Both the position numbers and the translations under genes were made by a program. 64,000 bases of DNA, taken from positions 89,563 through 153,562 of the forward strand of contig NZ_QJTI01000009.1 of the NCBI RefSeq assembly GCF_003217325.1, read 5' to 3'. How positions within the stretch are numbered: the stretch's first letter is position 1; each line of letters starts with the position of its first letter. The notes beneath the pieces are model-generated. The model worked only from the letters and a program-made list of their open reading frames with translations. It was not told the origin of the DNA and ran no database searches. The stretch comes from Rhodopseudomonas faecalis (lineage in GTDB: Bacteria > Pseudomonadota > Alphaproteobacteria > Rhizobiales > Xanthobacteraceae). This document shows, in pieces, positions 20,804 to 28,428 of this stretch.

Positions 20804-20893
20804 CGTCATACCCGCGCTTGTCGCGGGTATCCACGTCTTAAAATCGTAGCAAGATCAGGGATGTGGATGGCCGGGACGAGCCCGGCCATGACG
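20804..20893. repeat. 91-bp palindromic intergenic repeat, copy 2
   Basis: Same orientation as copy 1: CGTCATACCCGCGCTTGTCG at the left, ATGGCCGGGACGAGCCCGGC at the right. Flanked by TTGGTATCA-type sequence at 20902-20927, which also flanks other copies. Confidence 0.88.
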
Positions 20894-20935
20894 TGCGGAT
20901 AGGTTGGTATCAATCGCCGTTGGTATCACCACAAC

Positions 20936-20966
20936 GAAAAAAGCCGGCGCGTGAGCACCGGCTTTA
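20936..20966 (-). terminator. Intrinsic terminator of the ATP synthase F0 operon
   Basis: On the minus strand AAAGCCGG (from 20966) pairs with CCGGCTTT around a GTGCTCACGCG loop and continues into a run of T. It lies about 22 bp after the atpF stop at 20988. Confidence 0.85.
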
Positions 20967-20987
20967 ATCAGTTCAGATGCGGCTTGC

Positions 20988-21491
20988 TCAGTTCAGCTTG
21001 GAGCGAACCTCGGCGATACCCTTGCCGATCAGATCGTCGGCGACGGAGCCTTTCACCGACTGCGACAGGATCGTCGAGGCCGCGGCAACGGCGGCATTGG
21101 CCGCAGCCGCACGCACATCGGCCATCGCCTGCGCTTCGGCCATTGCGATCTTGGCCTCGGCAGACTTGGTGCGACGGGCGACGAAGTCTTCCAGTTTGGC
21201 CTTGGCTTCGGCCGCGATCCGTTCGGCCTCTTCCTTGGCACTGGAGATGATCGCCTCGGCTTCGCGTTCGGCGCTGCCAGCGCGCGCCTTGTAGTCGGCG
21301 AGCAGCTTCGCGGCTTCTTCTTTGAGGCGACGCGCCTCATCGAGTTCGGCCTGAATCCGGTCGCGCCGATTGTCGAGCGCCGTGAGCACCGTGCGGTGCA
21401 CGCCAAAATAGACGAACAGCGCCATCAAGATGACGAAGGAGACGGCGACCCAGGTTTCCGGTTGGGACAACAGGTGCATCATCGCCATCAC
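20988..21491 (-). CDS. atpF: ATP synthase F0 subunit b
   Basis: 167-residue peripheral stalk subunit. One N-terminal membrane helix (about 10-30, [19 protein letters not shown]) precedes a long charged coiled coil rich in Glu/Ala/Lys through residue 140. A GTG at 21491 overlaps the b' stop as GTGA, and an ATG follows at 21488; both give the same reading frame. As in other Alphaproteobacteria and phototrophs there are two b-type genes, so the stalk is a b/b' heterodimer. Last gene of the F0 operon; the F1 genes are not in this window. Confidence 0.94.
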   Translation of the reverse strand: MMAMMHLLSQPETWVAVSFVILMALFVYFGVHRTVLTALDNRRDRIQAELDEARRLKEEAAKLLADYKARAGSAEREAEAIISSAKEEAERIAAEAKAKLEDFVARRTKSAEAKIAMAEAQAMADVRAAAANAAVAAASTILSQSVKGSVADDLIGKGIAEVRSKLN

Positions 21492-22045
21492 CCCTTCAAC
21501 GAAGCTGAGACGGCGTTACCGACCGCCTTGCTGTCGGGCGACAGGCCCGCCAGCTGCTGCACGATCGCGGCGGCAGCGTCGGTGGCAATGCCTTGGACGT
21601 TGCTCATCGCAGATTCGCGGGTGGCGGCGATGGTTTTCTCCGCCTCCGCGAGCTTGACCGCAAGCCGCTCTTCAAGAGCCTTGCGTTCGGCGTCGGCCGC
21701 GGCGTTGAGACGCTCACGGGTTTCGGCGCCGATCGCCTGAGCCTTGGCGCGAGCCTGCGCCAGGGCCGTTTCGTAAGCCTTCAGGGCCTCGTCGGACTGG
21801 CCCTTGAGCTTCTGTGCCTCGGCGAAATCGTCCTCGATACGCTTCTGGCGTGCTTCGATGGTGCCGCCCACCTTGGGCAGCGCAATCTTCGACACGATCA
21901 GATACAGCGCCACGAAGGCGATCAGCAGCGACACAAGCTGAGACGCGAACGTCTCTTTCTGGAACGGCGGAAACGCGCGTCCATGCGCCGCATCGGCTTC
22001 GGTGTGGGCAGTGGTGCCCTTTGCGTCGCCAAGACCTTGAGCCAC
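21488..22045 (-). CDS. atpG: ATP synthase F0 subunit b'
   Basis: 185 residues. The N-terminal 30 residues are polar ([20 protein letters not shown]), then a membrane helix about 35-52 ([17 protein letters not shown]) and an Ala/Glu/Lys coiled coil. The extended N-terminus distinguishes b' from b. GTG start at 22045. It overlaps atpF by 4 bp and follows atpE by 53 bp. Symbol usage varies (atpG, atpX, atpF2), so atpG here means b', not gamma. Confidence 0.93.
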   Translation of the reverse strand: MAQGLGDAKGTTAHTEADAAHGRAFPPFQKETFASQLVSLLIAFVALYLIVSKIALPKVGGTIEARQKRIEDDFAEAQKLKGQSDEALKAYETALAQARAKAQAIGAETRERLNAAADAERKALEERLAVKLAEAEKTIAATRESAMSNVQGIATDAAAAIVQQLAGLSPDSKAVGNAVSASLKG

Positions 22046-22098
22046 GGGATACTCCTGTCCGAACGATAGAGGCCCTGACGGCCTCCACCGCTAATAGC

Positions 22099-22326
22099 TT
22101 AGAGGGCGAACAGCAGCAGCAGCGCGATCAGCAGCGAGAAGATGCCGAGCGCTTCGGTCACGGCGAAGCCGAAAATCAGGTTGCCGAACTGGCCCTGGGC
22201 GGCCGACGGATTGCGCACCGCGGCGGCAAGGTAGTTACCGAAGATGATGCCCACGCCGGCGCCAGCGCCGCCCATGCCAATGCAGGCAATACCAGCGCCA
22301 ATGTACTTCGCGGCAATCGGATCCAT
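22099..22326 (-). CDS. atpE: ATP synthase F0 subunit c
   Basis: 75-residue hairpin proteolipid forming the c ring. Helix 1 carries the Gly-rich packing motif [19 protein letters not shown]; the polar loop is [11 protein letters not shown] with the conserved Arg-Asn; helix 2 has the proton-carrying glutamate in [16 protein letters not shown] (about residue 59). Start at ATG 22326 ([12 protein letters not shown]) with AAGGAGC upstream at 22333-22339; the longer upstream frame is not used by homologues. Glutamate rather than aspartate is the norm for this class. Confidence 0.97.
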   Translation of the reverse strand: MDPIAAKYIGAGIACIGMGGAGAGVGIIFGNYLAAAVRNPSAAQGQFGNLIFGFAVTEALGIFSLLIALLLLFAL

Positions 22327-22366
22327 GAAACCAGCTCCTTTAGGGGTTTGCGGTAGAGACCGGGCT

Positions 22367-23110
22367 TCAGTGACCCGGGTGAATCGCATCGTTGATGTAG
22401 ATGCAGGTGAGGATAGTGAAGACGTAGGCCTGCAGGAACGCGACCAGAAGTTCCAGGGCCGTCAGCGCCACGGTCAGGCTGAGCGGCAGCACCGCGCCGG
22501 CCCAGCCAGCGACGCCCATGGCGCCGAGCATGGTGACGAAGCTCGCGAACACTTTTAGCGTGATGTGACCCGCCAGCATGTTGGCAAACAGACGAACGCT
22601 GTGAGAGATCGGGCGCGACAGGAACGAGATGATCTCGATCAGCACGACGAGCGGCAGGATCACGACCGGAATGCCGGAGGGCACGAACAGCTTAAAGAAC
22701 TTCAGACCGTTCTTATAGAAGCCGTAGACCAGCACCGTGAAGAACACCAACAGCGCAAGCGCAGCGGTGACGATGATGTGGCTCGAAACCGTGAAGGTGT
22801 AAGGAATGATGCCGATCATGTTCGAAACGCAGATGAACATGAACAGCGAGAACACCAGCGGGAAGAACTTCATGCCTTCCGCACCAGCACTGGAGCGGAC
22901 GGTATTGGCTACGAATTCGTAGGACAGTTCAGCCAGCGACTGAAAGCGGCCGGGCACCAGCTTGCGACCCGCGCCGAGCATCAGCAGCGAAATCAGCGCC
23001 ACCGACAACAGCATGTAGGCGGTGGAGTTGGTGAACGCGATCTCATAACCGCCGATATTGGCGATGGTGAAGATCTTCTCGATATTAAACTGGTGAATCG
23101 GATCGATCAT
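22367..23110 (-). CDS. atpB: ATP synthase F0 subunit a
   Basis: 247 residues, polytopic, with the essential arginine in [20 protein letters not shown] (about residue 168-187), next to the c ring, and the final helix [19 protein letters not shown]. Begins [16 protein letters not shown], typical for Alphaproteobacteria. It is placed after atpI and before atpE. Together with c, b and b' it forms the F0 proton channel in the inner membrane. Confidence 0.97.
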   Translation of the reverse strand: MIDPIHQFNIEKIFTIANIGGYEIAFTNSTAYMLLSVALISLLMLGAGRKLVPGRFQSLAELSYEFVANTVRSSAGAEGMKFFPLVFSLFMFICVSNMIGIIPYTFTVSSHIIVTAALALLVFFTVLVYGFYKNGLKFFKLFVPSGIPVVILPLVVLIEIISFLSRPISHSVRLFANMLAGHITLKVFASFVTMLGAMGVAGWAGAVLPLSLTVALTALELLVAFLQAYVFTILTCIYINDAIHPGH

Positions 23111-23178
23111 CCGCGCGGTATCTCTCGGTCCACCGGCGAGGCCGGCGCTGTGACATCAATCGTCTCGAATTCGCGTTG

Positions 23179-23565
23179 TCAGCGCGGCTTTTTGTCCGGG
23201 ACGACGCCAGCAGACCGCACCACGTTCAGCACGCCGGCCGCAAAGCCGAGCATAAAGAACACGATGAGCCCCCAAGGCGAGGTCGACAGCAATTGGTCGA
23301 TCCCCCAGCCAATCACCGCTCCAACAGCAACACCCGCGACCAGCTCCGATGAAAGCCGGAAACCGCGCGCCATGGCCGAAGCCCTGGCCGCACCGTCTCC
23401 ACCTTCATTGCCGGGTTGGTCAGCTTGAGCGGTACGAGTGTCGCGACGAGCGGACAATCGTTGCTCAAGACTTCCGAGCCTTGCGGAAAGCGCAGTTTCC
23501 TCGGGCGTTGGACTGTCGGCACTTCCGTTCTTGCGCTCACCGCCGCGGCCCGTGTCGTCCGTCAT
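23179..23565 (-). CDS. atpI: ATP synthase accessory protein AtpI
   Basis: 128 residues. A hydrophilic, charged N-terminus of about 65 residues precedes two membrane helices (SSELVAGVAVGAVIGWGID and LIVFFMLGFAAGVLNVV). The GWxxD motif between them is the AtpI signature. Located first in the operon, 68 bp upstream of atpB. AtpI is a non-essential assembly or Mg2+-related factor in other bacteria. ATG at 23565. Confidence 0.92.
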   Translation of the reverse strand: MTDDTGRGGERKNGSADSPTPEETALSARLGSLEQRLSARRDTRTAQADQPGNEGGDGAARASAMARGFRLSSELVAGVAVGAVIGWGIDQLLSTSPWGLIVFFMLGFAAGVLNVVRSAGVVPDKKPR

Positions 23566-24072
23566 GATAACGAGACCCGAAATGTGCGGAGGACGATGGA
23601 AGTAACGCCCCGTTCACCCTTGAAAACCGCGCGGACCATACTGACGGTGCCCACCCAAGTCAAGATTTCAGGGCCAGAGCCTATGCGCTTGATTTGCTTG
23701 GTACTATTGCGAAAATCCAAAACCCGGCGCGGACCGATCGTCGCGCCGCAACACAAGGATGCGATTGCACGCGCCTTGCAGCTTCGCGGCCGGTGCCGCC
23801 CGCCGCTGCTCAGGCCCCTGCCCCAGGCCCGGCGGGAGCCCCATACCGAGCTTGGGCAAACACCTGGGCGGTCGTGCCCCGTTCTCGCCGTAAGTGTCTC
23901 GGATCACAGCACGAACAGGCCGCGCCGCACCTTCGCGCAGCGCCCCAGGCCGGCCATCGCGACCAAAAAACGACAATTTTGAATTGAATTGGCGGAGTTG
24001 CCGCCTACTGCCTTTCTTCCTCCCGATCAGCGCCTAGATTGGGAGTTATGCGCTGAGCGCACACAGAATCGG
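23566..24072. other. Intergenic region upstream of the atp operon, no gene supported
   Basis: 507 bp between divergent genes. It must hold the atpI promoter on the minus strand. Short frames exist on both strands (for example 23694-23987 plus), but they are Arg/Pro/Ala-rich, lack ribosome sites and resemble nothing. No tRNA, repeat copy or obvious RNA structure was seen. A degraded gene remnant cannot be ruled out. Confidence 0.5.
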
Positions 24073-24675
24073 ATGAAGATGATGAACAACGCAGCGTTTC
24101 GACGGCTGCCCACAGAAAAAATGACACTGGCGGCCGCCGCCGTGCTGCTGGCGCTGACCGCCAGTTCGCTCGGCCATTCGGCCCCCGATACCGAAAACGG
24201 CCGCTACACGCTGGAGTCGCGCGGCGACGGGTTCCTGCGACTCGACAGCCGCAGCGGCACGGCGTCGATCTGTTCCGACAAGGGCCAGGGCTGGACCTGC
24301 CAGACCATGCCTGACGAGCGCGCCGCGCTCGATGCCGAGATCGGCCGCCTGACCGGCGACCTCGACAGGCTGAAAGCGGAACACCAGGCACTGCAGCGCG
24401 AGGCCGACGAATTGCGCAAGGCCAATGAAGCGCTGAAATTGCAGCTCGCCAACCGCGACGGCCCGGCCACCGGCAAGACCGACGAGGCGCTGCCCAAGGG
24501 CGATTCGCTGCGCAAGCCGGAGATCAAATCGACCGACGGCGAGCGCAAGCTGGAAATCCCGCTGCCGAGCGACCGCGAGATCGATAAGTGGATGGCCTAT
24601 GTCGAGCAGGCTTGGCGCAAGCTGGTCGATATCGCCGGCCGGCTGCAAAAGGACACCAGCGGCGACAAGATTTAA
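24073..24675 (+). CDS. Membrane-anchored or secreted coiled-coil protein of unknown function
   Basis: 200 residues from ATG 24073 (MKMMNNAAFRRLP); the in-frame start at 23989 is less likely. An N-terminal hydrophobic segment (LAAAAVLLALTASSLGHSA) is a signal peptide or anchor. A small domain with two cysteines (ASICSDKGQGWTCQTM, about residues 65-80) follows, then a heptad-rich coiled coil (about 85-125) and a Lys/Asp-rich tail with a short amphipathic segment. I do not recognise the family. Monocistronic, followed by a repeat copy. Confidence 0.7.
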   Translation: MKMMNNAAFRRLPTEKMTLAAAAVLLALTASSLGHSAPDTENGRYTLESRGDGFLRLDSRSGTASICSDKGQGWTCQTMPDERAALDAEIGRLTGDLDRLKAEHQALQREADELRKANEALKLQLANRDGPATGKTDEALPKGDSLRKPEIKSTDGERKLEIPLPSDREIDKWMAYVEQAWRKLVDIAGRLQKDTSGDKI

Positions 24676-24707
24676 GGCCAAGAGCAATTGATACCAACCT
24701 CGCCGCG

Positions 24708-24798
24708 CGTCATGGCCGGGCTCGTCCCGGCCATCCACGTCTCTGATCCGGCAGCGCTTTCAAGTCGTGGATACCCGCGACAAGCGCGGGCATGACGG
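24708..24798. repeat. 91-bp palindromic intergenic repeat, copy 3
   Basis: Opposite orientation to copies 1-2: CGTCATGGCCGGGCTCGTCC at the left and CGACAAGCGCGGGCATGACG at the right, with CCACGTC / TCGTGG in the middle. Preceded by TTGATACCAA at 24689. Confidence 0.9.
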
Positions 24799-24889
24799 GT
24801 CATTGGTGAACTTGGTTTAAGACCCGCTCGCGGCCGCCAGGATTAGGCCCGTCGCTTTGCTCTCTCCATCGGAGACGTTCGGAGACGTG

Positions 24890-25363
24890 ATGAGTTCATC
24901 CCAACGCAGCTCACGCACGGCGCTGAGCCGTGCCGCGGTCGACACCGTGGTCTCGACCACGCTGAATCTGCGCACAGCCGGCGCCAATTTTCTTGATCTG
25001 ACACCCGACATCGCCGCCTTCGTCACCGAGGCGCGTGCCGCCGACGGCGCGGTGACGGTGTTCGTGCGTCACACCTCGGCGTCGCTGACCATTCAGGAAA
25101 ACGCCGACCCGACCGTGCTGATCGATCTCGCCACGGCACTGCAACGGCTCGCGCCCGAGAATGCCGGCTGGCAGCACGACACCGAGGGGGCCGACGATAT
25201 GCCGGCGCATATCAAGACCATGCTGACCGGCGCCTCGCTGCAAATCCCGGTGCTGAACGGCCGGCTCGCGCTCGGCACTTGGCAGGCGGTCTATCTGATC
25301 GAGCACCGCCGCCGCCCGCACCACCGCGACGTGGTGCTGCAATTCATCGGCAGTGCGGTGTGA
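24890..25363 (+). CDS. YjbQ family protein (UPF0047)
   Basis: 157 residues. The family core is seen as HTSASLTIQENADPTVLIDL (residues about 64-83), TEGADDMPAHIKTML, and GTWQAVYLIEHRRRPHHRDV near the end, with the histidines and aspartate that form the putative active site. ATG at 24890, GGAGACG at 24881. YjbQ proteins show weak thiamine-phosphate synthase activity in some reports; physiological role is unclear. It stands alone between a repeat copy and the MFS terminator. Confidence 0.9.
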   Translation: MSSSQRSSRTALSRAAVDTVVSTTLNLRTAGANFLDLTPDIAAFVTEARAADGAVTVFVRHTSASLTIQENADPTVLIDLATALQRLAPENAGWQHDTEGADDMPAHIKTMLTGASLQIPVLNGRLALGTWQAVYLIEHRRRPHHRDVVLQFIGSAV

Positions 25364-25540
25364 CAATGGCGGCTTGATCGCGCCAACAAGCGACCGTCTC
25401 AACGACGCGGTCGCGCCCGCATGCCTTTCCCTCCTGCTGCGTAGCGGTGGGGAGGGAAAACGCGCGCGGCGCTGTCTCAGGCCATCACTAGCGGCGCCTT
25501 GCATCCGAACGCAACAAAACCGCAAAAGAAAGCAGCTGAA

Positions 25541-25571
25541 CAAAAACGGCCGCGGATTGCGCCGCGGCCGC
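25541..25571 (-). terminator. Intrinsic terminator of the MFS transporter gene
   Basis: On the minus strand CGGCCGCGG (25570-25562) pairs with CCGCGGCCG (25555-25547) with a 6-base loop and runs into TTTTTG. It lies 24 bp downstream of the stop at 25595. Confidence 0.88.
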
Positions 25572-25594
25572 TTCGTTTTCAGATCAGTCGGCGA

Positions 25595-27259
25595 TTAGTG
25601 CCGGCCGATATCGGCGTCCTTGGTTTCCGGCAGGAAGATCAGGCCGACCACCACGGTGATCGACGCAAAGATGATCGGATACCAGAGGCCAGCATAGATA
25701 TCGCCGGTCGACGCCACGATCGCGAACGCGGTCGCCGGCAGAAGGCCGCCGAACCAACCGTTACCGATGTGGTAGGGCAGCGACATCGAGGTGTAGCGGA
25801 TCCGCGCCGGGAACAGCTCGACCAGCATCGCCGCGATCGGGCCGTAGACCATGGTGACGAACAGCACCAGCACGAACAGCAGACCGATCACCGCCGCCAC
25901 CTGCGGACGGAACACGTCGAACGGATGCGACATCTTCACGATCTCGGGGTTGCCGGCCTTCGGATAGCCCGCGGCCTGCACCGCCGCCAGCACCTGCGGA
26001 TTGGAGGTCTTGGCGTCGACGTACGGGATCTCCTGGTCATTGACCAGCACCTTGACGCCGGAGCCGGCCGGGCCATTGGCGGTCGAGTACTTCACCGAGG
26101 ACTGCGACAAGTAAGCGCGGGCGGTGTCGCAAGGCGCGGTGAACACGCGGGTGCCGACCGGGTTGAACAGGTCACCGCAGCCAGCCGGATCAGCGACCAC
26201 CTGCACCTTGATCTGTTCGACGGCCTTTTCCAGCGCCGGGTTGGCGTAGGTGGTGATCATCTTGAAGATCGGGAAGAAGCTCAGCGCCGCGATCAAGCAG
26301 CCCGCCAGGATGATCGGCTTACGGCCGATCTTATCCGACAACCAGCCGAACACGATGAAGAAGCCAGTGCCGAGCAGCAGCGACCAGGCGATCAGCAGGT
26401 TGGCGGTGTAGCCGTCGACCTTCAGGATCGATTGCAGGAAGAACAGCGCATAGAACTGGCCGGTGTACCAGACCACGCCCTGGCCCATCACGCCGCCGAG
26501 CAGCGCGATCAGCACGATCTTGGCATTGCCCCAATTGGCGAACGCTTCGGTGAGCGGCGCCTTCGAGGTCTTGCCCTCTTCCTTCATCTTCTGGAACACC
26601 GGCGACTCATTGAGCCGCAGCCGGATCCAGACCGAGACGCCGAGCAGCACCACCGAGATCAGGAACGGCACGCGCCAGCCCCAGGCCGCAAAATTCTCTT
26701 CGCCGAGAATGGTTCGGGTAAACAAGATCACCAGCAGCGATAGGAACAGGCCGAGTGTTGCTGTGGTTTGAATGAATGAGGTGTAGTAGCCGCGCTTACC
26801 GGGCGGGGCATGTTCGGCCACATAGGTCGCCGCACCGCCATATTCGCCGCCGAGCGCCAGGCCCTGCAACAGACGCAGACAGATCAGGATGATCGGCGCC
26901 GCGATACCAATGGTAGCGGCGTTGGGCAGCAGGCCGACGATGAAGGTCGACAGGCCCATGATCAGAATGGTGACGAGGAAGGTGTACTTACGGCCGACGA
27001 TGTCGCCGACCCGGCCGAACACGATGGCGCCGAACGGGCGCACCAGAAAGCCGGCAGCGAACGCCAGCAGTGCAAAGATGTCGCGGGTGGCAGGCGGATA
27101 GGCGCTGAAGAACTGGGCGCCGATGATGCTCGCGAGCGAGCCGTACAGGTAGAAATCGTACCATTCGAACACGGTACCGAGCGACGACGCGAGAATGACG
27201 AAACGTTCGTCCTTCGTCATACCGCGCGAGCGCGTAGGCGCAGCCGTTATGGTTGCCAT
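25595..27259 (-). CDS. MFS transporter, metabolite:H+ symporter type
   Basis: 554 residues, twelve helices. The start and first helix (SLGTVFEWYDFYLYGSLAS) and the cytoplasmic motif GRVGDIVGRKYTF are typical of MHS carboxylate or osmolyte symporters, with WLSDKIGRKPII in the second half. The ATG at 27259 (MATITAAP) has GGAGG 9 bases upstream; the in-frame start at 27313 is less likely. Unusual: an extra-membrane insertion of about 100 residues between helices (about residues 350-450) carrying two cysteines (PAGCGDLF and TAPCDTAR). Substrate unknown; dicarboxylate or alpha-ketoglutarate is only a family guess. It is divergent from the LuxR regulator. Confidence 0.88.
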   Translation of the reverse strand: MATITAAPTRSRGMTKDERFVILASSLGTVFEWYDFYLYGSLASIIGAQFFSAYPPATRDIFALLAFAAGFLVRPFGAIVFGRVGDIVGRKYTFLVTILIMGLSTFIVGLLPNAATIGIAAPIILICLRLLQGLALGGEYGGAATYVAEHAPPGKRGYYTSFIQTTATLGLFLSLLVILFTRTILGEENFAAWGWRVPFLISVVLLGVSVWIRLRLNESPVFQKMKEEGKTSKAPLTEAFANWGNAKIVLIALLGGVMGQGVVWYTGQFYALFFLQSILKVDGYTANLLIAWSLLLGTGFFIVFGWLSDKIGRKPIILAGCLIAALSFFPIFKMITTYANPALEKAVEQIKVQVVADPAGCGDLFNPVGTRVFTAPCDTARAYLSQSSVKYSTANGPAGSGVKVLVNDQEIPYVDAKTSNPQVLAAVQAAGYPKAGNPEIVKMSHPFDVFRPQVAAVIGLLFVLVLFVTMVYGPIAAMLVELFPARIRYTSMSLPYHIGNGWFGGLLPATAFAIVASTGDIYAGLWYPIIFASITVVVGLIFLPETKDADIGRH

Positions 27260-27579
27260 CTTGGAACACCTCCCCATAAGAAAATAATCAAAAACGCCGT
27301 CGCTTTTGGCCATTATTTAACGGCTGACTTCGCAGCGCTTGACACTAAGGTAACATCGTCACGATACCTCGCCCAATACGACTTTTGGCGCCGCCTTCAC
27401 ACGCTATGGTTGTAGTCGGTGACAACAACTCTCACTCCGTTTGCCACCCGAAAGGCAAACTGATTGATCCGGCTTGAAATTGTTTGCTTGCCAGACGTTG
27501 ACGGTCAGGCGAAAATTACTGAAATGCCCCCTGCGATAACCGCAAAGGCCGGGCCCTCTGCAACCCCCATCAGATTTAG
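27260..27579. other. Divergent promoter region between MFS transporter and LuxR regulator
   Basis: 320 bp, AT-richer than its surroundings. It contains a perfect inverted repeat GTTTGCC (27439-27445) / GGCAAAC (27454-27460) around an 8-base spacer with no T tract, so it is more likely an operator or small hairpin than a terminator. No gene is supported. Confidence 0.5.
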
Positions 27580-28251
27580 ATGACCCCCAATCCAAGTACG
27601 CATCTCATCATTGCTGATGATCATCCGCTGTTTCGCGATGCCCTGCGCCATGCCGTCGCGAGTGTCGTGCCCTCCGCCAAAATCGGCGAGGCCGGCACCT
27701 TCGAGGAGCTCACCGGCATACTGGAGCGGGAGTCAGACGTCGATCTGGTCCTGCTCGACCTGTCGATGCCCGGTATCAGTGGCTTTTCGGGACTAATATA
27801 CCTGCGAGCCCAGTATCCGGCAATCCCGGTGGTAATCGTATCCGCCAGTGATGACGTCGGTACCATCCGCCGCTCGCTGGATTTCGGTGCCTCCGGCTTC
27901 GTGCCGAAGCGCTACGGCGTCGATACGCTGCGCGACGCCATCCAGAAGGTACTGGACGGCGACGTCTGGATTCCGTCCGACATCGACCTCAATGCCGCCG
28001 CCGATCCGGAGATGACCAAGCTGCGCGACCGGCTGATCACGCTGACCCCGCAGCAGGTGCGGGTGCTGATGATGCTGTCCGAGGGGCTGCTCAACAAGCA
28101 GATCGCCTACGAGCTCGGCGTGTCGGAAGCGACCATCAAGGCGCATGTCTCGGCGATCCTGCAAAAGCTCGGCGTCGAGAGCCGCACCCAGGCCGTGATC
28201 GCTGCCGCCAAGATTTCGGCGGGGCAGTGGCGCCCGGACGCGCCGCAGTAA
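27580..28251 (+). CDS. LuxR/NarL-family response regulator
   Basis: 223 residues. Receiver domain 1-125 with the acidic pocket (IIADDHPLF, residues 9-17), the phospho-aspartate in VLLDLSMPGISG (about 58) and the lysine in FVPKRYG. LuxR helix-turn-helix about 150-210 (LTPQQVRVLMMLSEGLLNKQ, then SEATIKAHVSAILQKLGV). ATG at 27580. It is convergent with the large hybrid kinase, which ends 177 bp away, an arrangement that suggests a pair. Targets unknown; the divergent MFS gene is a candidate. Confidence 0.93.
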   Translation: MTPNPSTHLIIADDHPLFRDALRHAVASVVPSAKIGEAGTFEELTGILERESDVDLVLLDLSMPGISGFSGLIYLRAQYPAIPVVIVSASDDVGTIRRSLDFGASGFVPKRYGVDTLRDAIQKVLDGDVWIPSDIDLNAAADPEMTKLRDRLITLTPQQVRVLMMLSEGLLNKQIAYELGVSEATIKAHVSAILQKLGVESRTQAVIAAAKISAGQWRPDAPQ

Positions 28252-28330
28252 CGGCGACTCCCCTCGCCGCGATCTGACCATCTGCCGCCTCGCCCCGTCT
28301 TGCGAGGCGCGCAGCCGTTTCTTCTCTCGT

Positions 28331-28413
28331 CCTTGCGAGGCGCGAAGCGCCGAAGCAATCCAGCAGCGCCATGCCCGACATGCCTGGATTGCTTCGCTGC
28401 GCTCGCAATGACG
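28331..28413. repeat. Palindromic repeat between convergent two-component genes
   Basis: GCGAGGCGCGAAGCGCCGAA-GCAATCCAG at the left and its inverse TGGATTGCTTCGCTGCGCTC-GCAATGACGG at the right around a roughly 18-bp middle. This is a second repeat family, different from the 91-bp element. It may terminate both converging transcripts. Confidence 0.75.
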
Positions 28414-28428
28414 GATGTGAGGTCCGGT

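Noticed and set aside
23694..23987. 97-residue frame in the atpI upstream gap
   Set aside because: Arg/Pro/Ala-rich, no ribosome site; overlaps the region needed for the atp promoter.
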